5,752 nt of DNA from JBBSBL01 sp038251325 (GTDB lineage: Bacteria; Actinomycetota; Thermoleophilia; Solirubrobacterales; Solirubrobacteraceae), in the NCBI GenBank assembly GCA_038251325.1, contig JBBSBL010000105.1, positions 1 through 5,752 of the forward strand, written 5' to 3'. Numbering within the stretch: position 1 is the stretch's first letter; each line of letters opens with the position of its first letter. Position numbers and translations under genes: made by a program. The notes below the pieces were generated by a model. It did no database searches. It was not told where the DNA came from and saw only the letters and a program-made list of their open reading frames with translations. Positions 4,215 to 5,752 of this stretch are shown here, piece after piece.

Positions 4215-5752
4215 ATGGATCGCCGTCGCCGCATCGTCCTGTCGCTCGTCGCCTGTGGCGCGATCGCCGGCGCCGCCGCCCCGGCCGCAACGGCAACCGG
4301 TGCGCAGCATCGCTCGGCCCGCGCCGGCTGGAACGGGCACGAGCCCGCGCCGGCGCGCATCCGCCGCACGGCGCACGACATCCCGGAGATCACCGCCCGG
4401 TCCTACTACGGCCTGGGATGGGGCTACGGGTACGCCTTCGCGCAGGACAACCTCTGCCAGCTCGCGGACGACCTCGTCACGGTGGCGGCCCAGCGCTCCC
4501 GCTACTTCGGGCCCGACGGCCAGGACAGCGAGGGCAAGAACAACCTCAAGAGCGACTTCTACTACCAGGACATCATCGACCGCCGCACCGTCGAGACGCT
4601 GCTCGCCGAGCCCTACCCGCAGGGCCCGTCATGGAAGGCCCGCGACGCGGTGCGCGGCTTCGCGGCCGGCTATGACCGCTACCTCGCGCGCACCGGCGTC
4701 GACAACCTGCCCGACGCCCGTTGCCGCGGCGCGGCCTGGGTGCGCCCGATCACCGCGAACGACCTCTGGCACCGCTACTACCAGCTCGCGCTGTACGCGA
4801 GCTCCGGCAACTTCCTCGAGCAGATCGTCGACGCGGCGCCCCCGGCGCCGACGGCGGCCGCGGCGTCCCGCGCCAGGCCGGGCCATCCCCTGCGCACCCG
4901 GGTCACCCGCGCGCAGCTCACCGGCACGACGGGCGGGCTGGGCAGCAACGCCATCGCACTGGGTCGCGACACCACGGCGAACGGCCGCGGGCTGCTGCTC
5001 GGCAACCCCCACTTCCCGTGGGCCGGCGGTCGGCGCTTCTACCAGTCCCACCTGCGGATCCCCGGCGAGCTCGACGTCTCGGGCGCGAGCCTGCTCGGCG
5101 TCCCCATCGTCAACATCGGGCACAACCGCGACGTCGCGTGGAGCCACACCGTCTCCACGGCCTACCGCTTCACCCCCTACGAGCTGACCCTCGTGCCCGG
5201 CGCGCCGACGCGCTACCGCTACGCCGGCGGGACCGAGGACATGAGCTCGCACACGGTCTCGGTGTCCGTGCGCCAGCCCGATGGCTCGCTCGGGACGCAG
5301 ACCCATACGTTCTGGCGCTCGCGCTACGGCGCGATCGTCCGCTACCCGACGGCGCTGTTCTTCTGGACGGCGACCAACGCCTACGCGCTGAAGGACGCGA
5401 ACGCCAACAACCTCCGCATCGCCGACCAGTGGCTGGCGATCGACCGGGCGCACAGCGTAGGCGACATCCAGCGCGCGCTCTCGGATCATCTCGCGGTGCC
5501 GTGGGTCAACACGCTGGCGGCCGACCGGGCCGGGCGAGCGCTCTACGCCGACATCTCGCCGGTGCCGAACGTCTCCAACGCGCTCGTGGCGAGCTGCGCG
5601 ACCTCCCCGGTGGCCCAGGCCGTGTTCGCCGCCGCCGGCCTGCCGGTGCTCGACGGGTCGCGGCCCGACTGCGCCTGGGGCCAGGACCCCGGCACCGTCG
5701 TGCCGGGCGTCTTCGGGCCCGACCACCTGCCGCACGTCATCCGCACCGACTA
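4215..5752 (+). CDS. Secreted penicillin-amidase-family acylase (aculeacin A / AHL acylase-like), N-terminal part
   Basis: Open from ATG 4215 to the window edge: 512 codons plus TA, the first bases of the next codon. The C-terminus is missing. Residues 2-6 (DRRRR) and a hydrophobic stretch to about 24 form a signal peptide with likely cleavage after ATA (residue 27), so it is probably exported. The rest follows Ntn-hydrolase acylases such as Actinoplanes aculeacin A acylase and PvdQ/QuiP: ITARSYYGLGWGYGYAFAQD (alpha chain), GFAAGYDRYL, CRGAAWVRPIT, an Ala/Pro-rich spacer (208-243), then GLGSNAIALG. Autocleavage before Ser244 would make it the nucleophile of the beta chain, with NPHFPW giving His266 (beta 23) and GHNRDVAWSHTVST following. 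The family's catalytic Asn in a YVTNSNDS-like motif should come just past the edge. Expected activity is hydrolysis of fatty-acyl amides (lipopeptides, acyl-homoserine lactones); which one cannot be told. The full family length is about 780 residues. Confidence 0.93.
   Translation, partial: MDRRRRIVLSLVACGAIAGAAAPAATATGAQHRSARAGWNGHEPAPARIRRTAHDIPEITARSYYGLGWGYGYAFAQDNLCQLADDLVTVAAQRSRYFGPDGQDSEGKNNLKSDFYYQDIIDRRTVETLLAEPYPQGPSWKARDAVRGFAAGYDRYLARTGVDNLPDARCRGAAWVRPITANDLWHRYYQLALYASSGNFLEQIVDAAPPAPTAAAASRARPGHPLRTRVTRAQLTGTTGGLGSNAIALGRDTTANGRGLLLGNPHFPWAGGRRFYQSHLRIPGELDVSGASLLGVPIVNIGHNRDVAWSHTVSTAYRFTPYELTLVPGAPTRYRYAGGTEDMSSHTVSVSVRQPDGSLGTQTHTFWRSRYGAIVRYPTALFFWTATNAYALKDANANNLRIADQWLAIDRAHSVGDIQRALSDHLAVPWVNTLAADRAGRALYADISPVPNVSNALVASCATSPVAQAVFAAAGLPVLDGSRPDCAWGQDPGTVVPGVFGPDHLPHVIRTD

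Noticed and set aside
3623..4675. 350-codon + strand open frame, and within it ATG 4175 preceded by GGGAGGA
   Set aside because: The frame is a shadow of the HD and acylase genes with Arg/Pro-rich composition. The ATG at 4175 lies in the loop of the leader hairpin, and translation from it would run out of frame into the acylase.
4629..5735. 368-codon open frame on the minus strand opposite the acylase
   Set aside because: The + strand frame here has aculeacin-acylase motifs throughout; the antisense product is repetitive Arg/Val/Gly sequence.
1..5752. CRISPR arrays, tRNA/rRNA genes, insertion sequences, riboswitches
   Set aside because: No regularly spaced repeats, no tRNA-like cloverleaf, no transposase motifs and no terminal inverted repeats were seen on either strand.

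Overview
The window is a very GC-rich, tightly packed piece of bacterial chromosome with six protein-coding genes, two of them cut by the window edges. GTG starts, short intergenic gaps, strong G/C third positions and closest remembered homologues in actinomycetes point to a high-GC actinobacterium. A deep-branching lineage such as Thermoleophilia/Solirubrobacterales is plausible, but that is inference, not shown by the sequence.

Layout: (1) the C-terminal end of a DUF559-type (VSR endonuclease-like fold) protein on the + strand, ending at 147. (2) A minus-strand run read right to left: a PNKP-type P-loop kinase relative whose P-loop is lost (3398-2742), an HSL/GDXG-family alpha/beta hydrolase (2635-1697) and glucose-6-phosphate dehydrogenase zwf (1648-179). 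A 22-bp perfect GC palindrome lies between the first two, and a 48-bp gap with a possible leaderless promoter precedes zwf. (3) After a 129-bp divergent intergenic region, two + strand genes: a small stand-alone HD-domain protein of the (p)ppGpp-hydrolase (MESH1/SpoT-HD) type (3528-4106), and the first 512 codons of a secreted penicillin-amidase-family Ntn hydrolase very like aculeacin A / acyl-homoserine-lactone acylases (4215 to the window end).

The genes do not form one obvious pathway. zwf is central carbon metabolism (oxidative pentose phosphate, NADPH supply) and stands without its usual partners pgl, gnd or opcA in the window. The hydrolase is a general esterase/lipase type. The HD protein may act on alarmone-like nucleotides. 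The acylase should be exported and cleave fatty-acyl amides such as lipopeptides or acyl-homoserine lactones.

No mobile element, CRISPR array, tRNA or rRNA was seen. I found no convincing new multi-gene system. The best second-look items are the P-loop-less kinase relative, the altered catalytic diad of the HD protein, a shared TAGCGT hexamer just upstream of two GTG starts that lack a Shine-Dalgarno, and the hairpin in the acylase leader.
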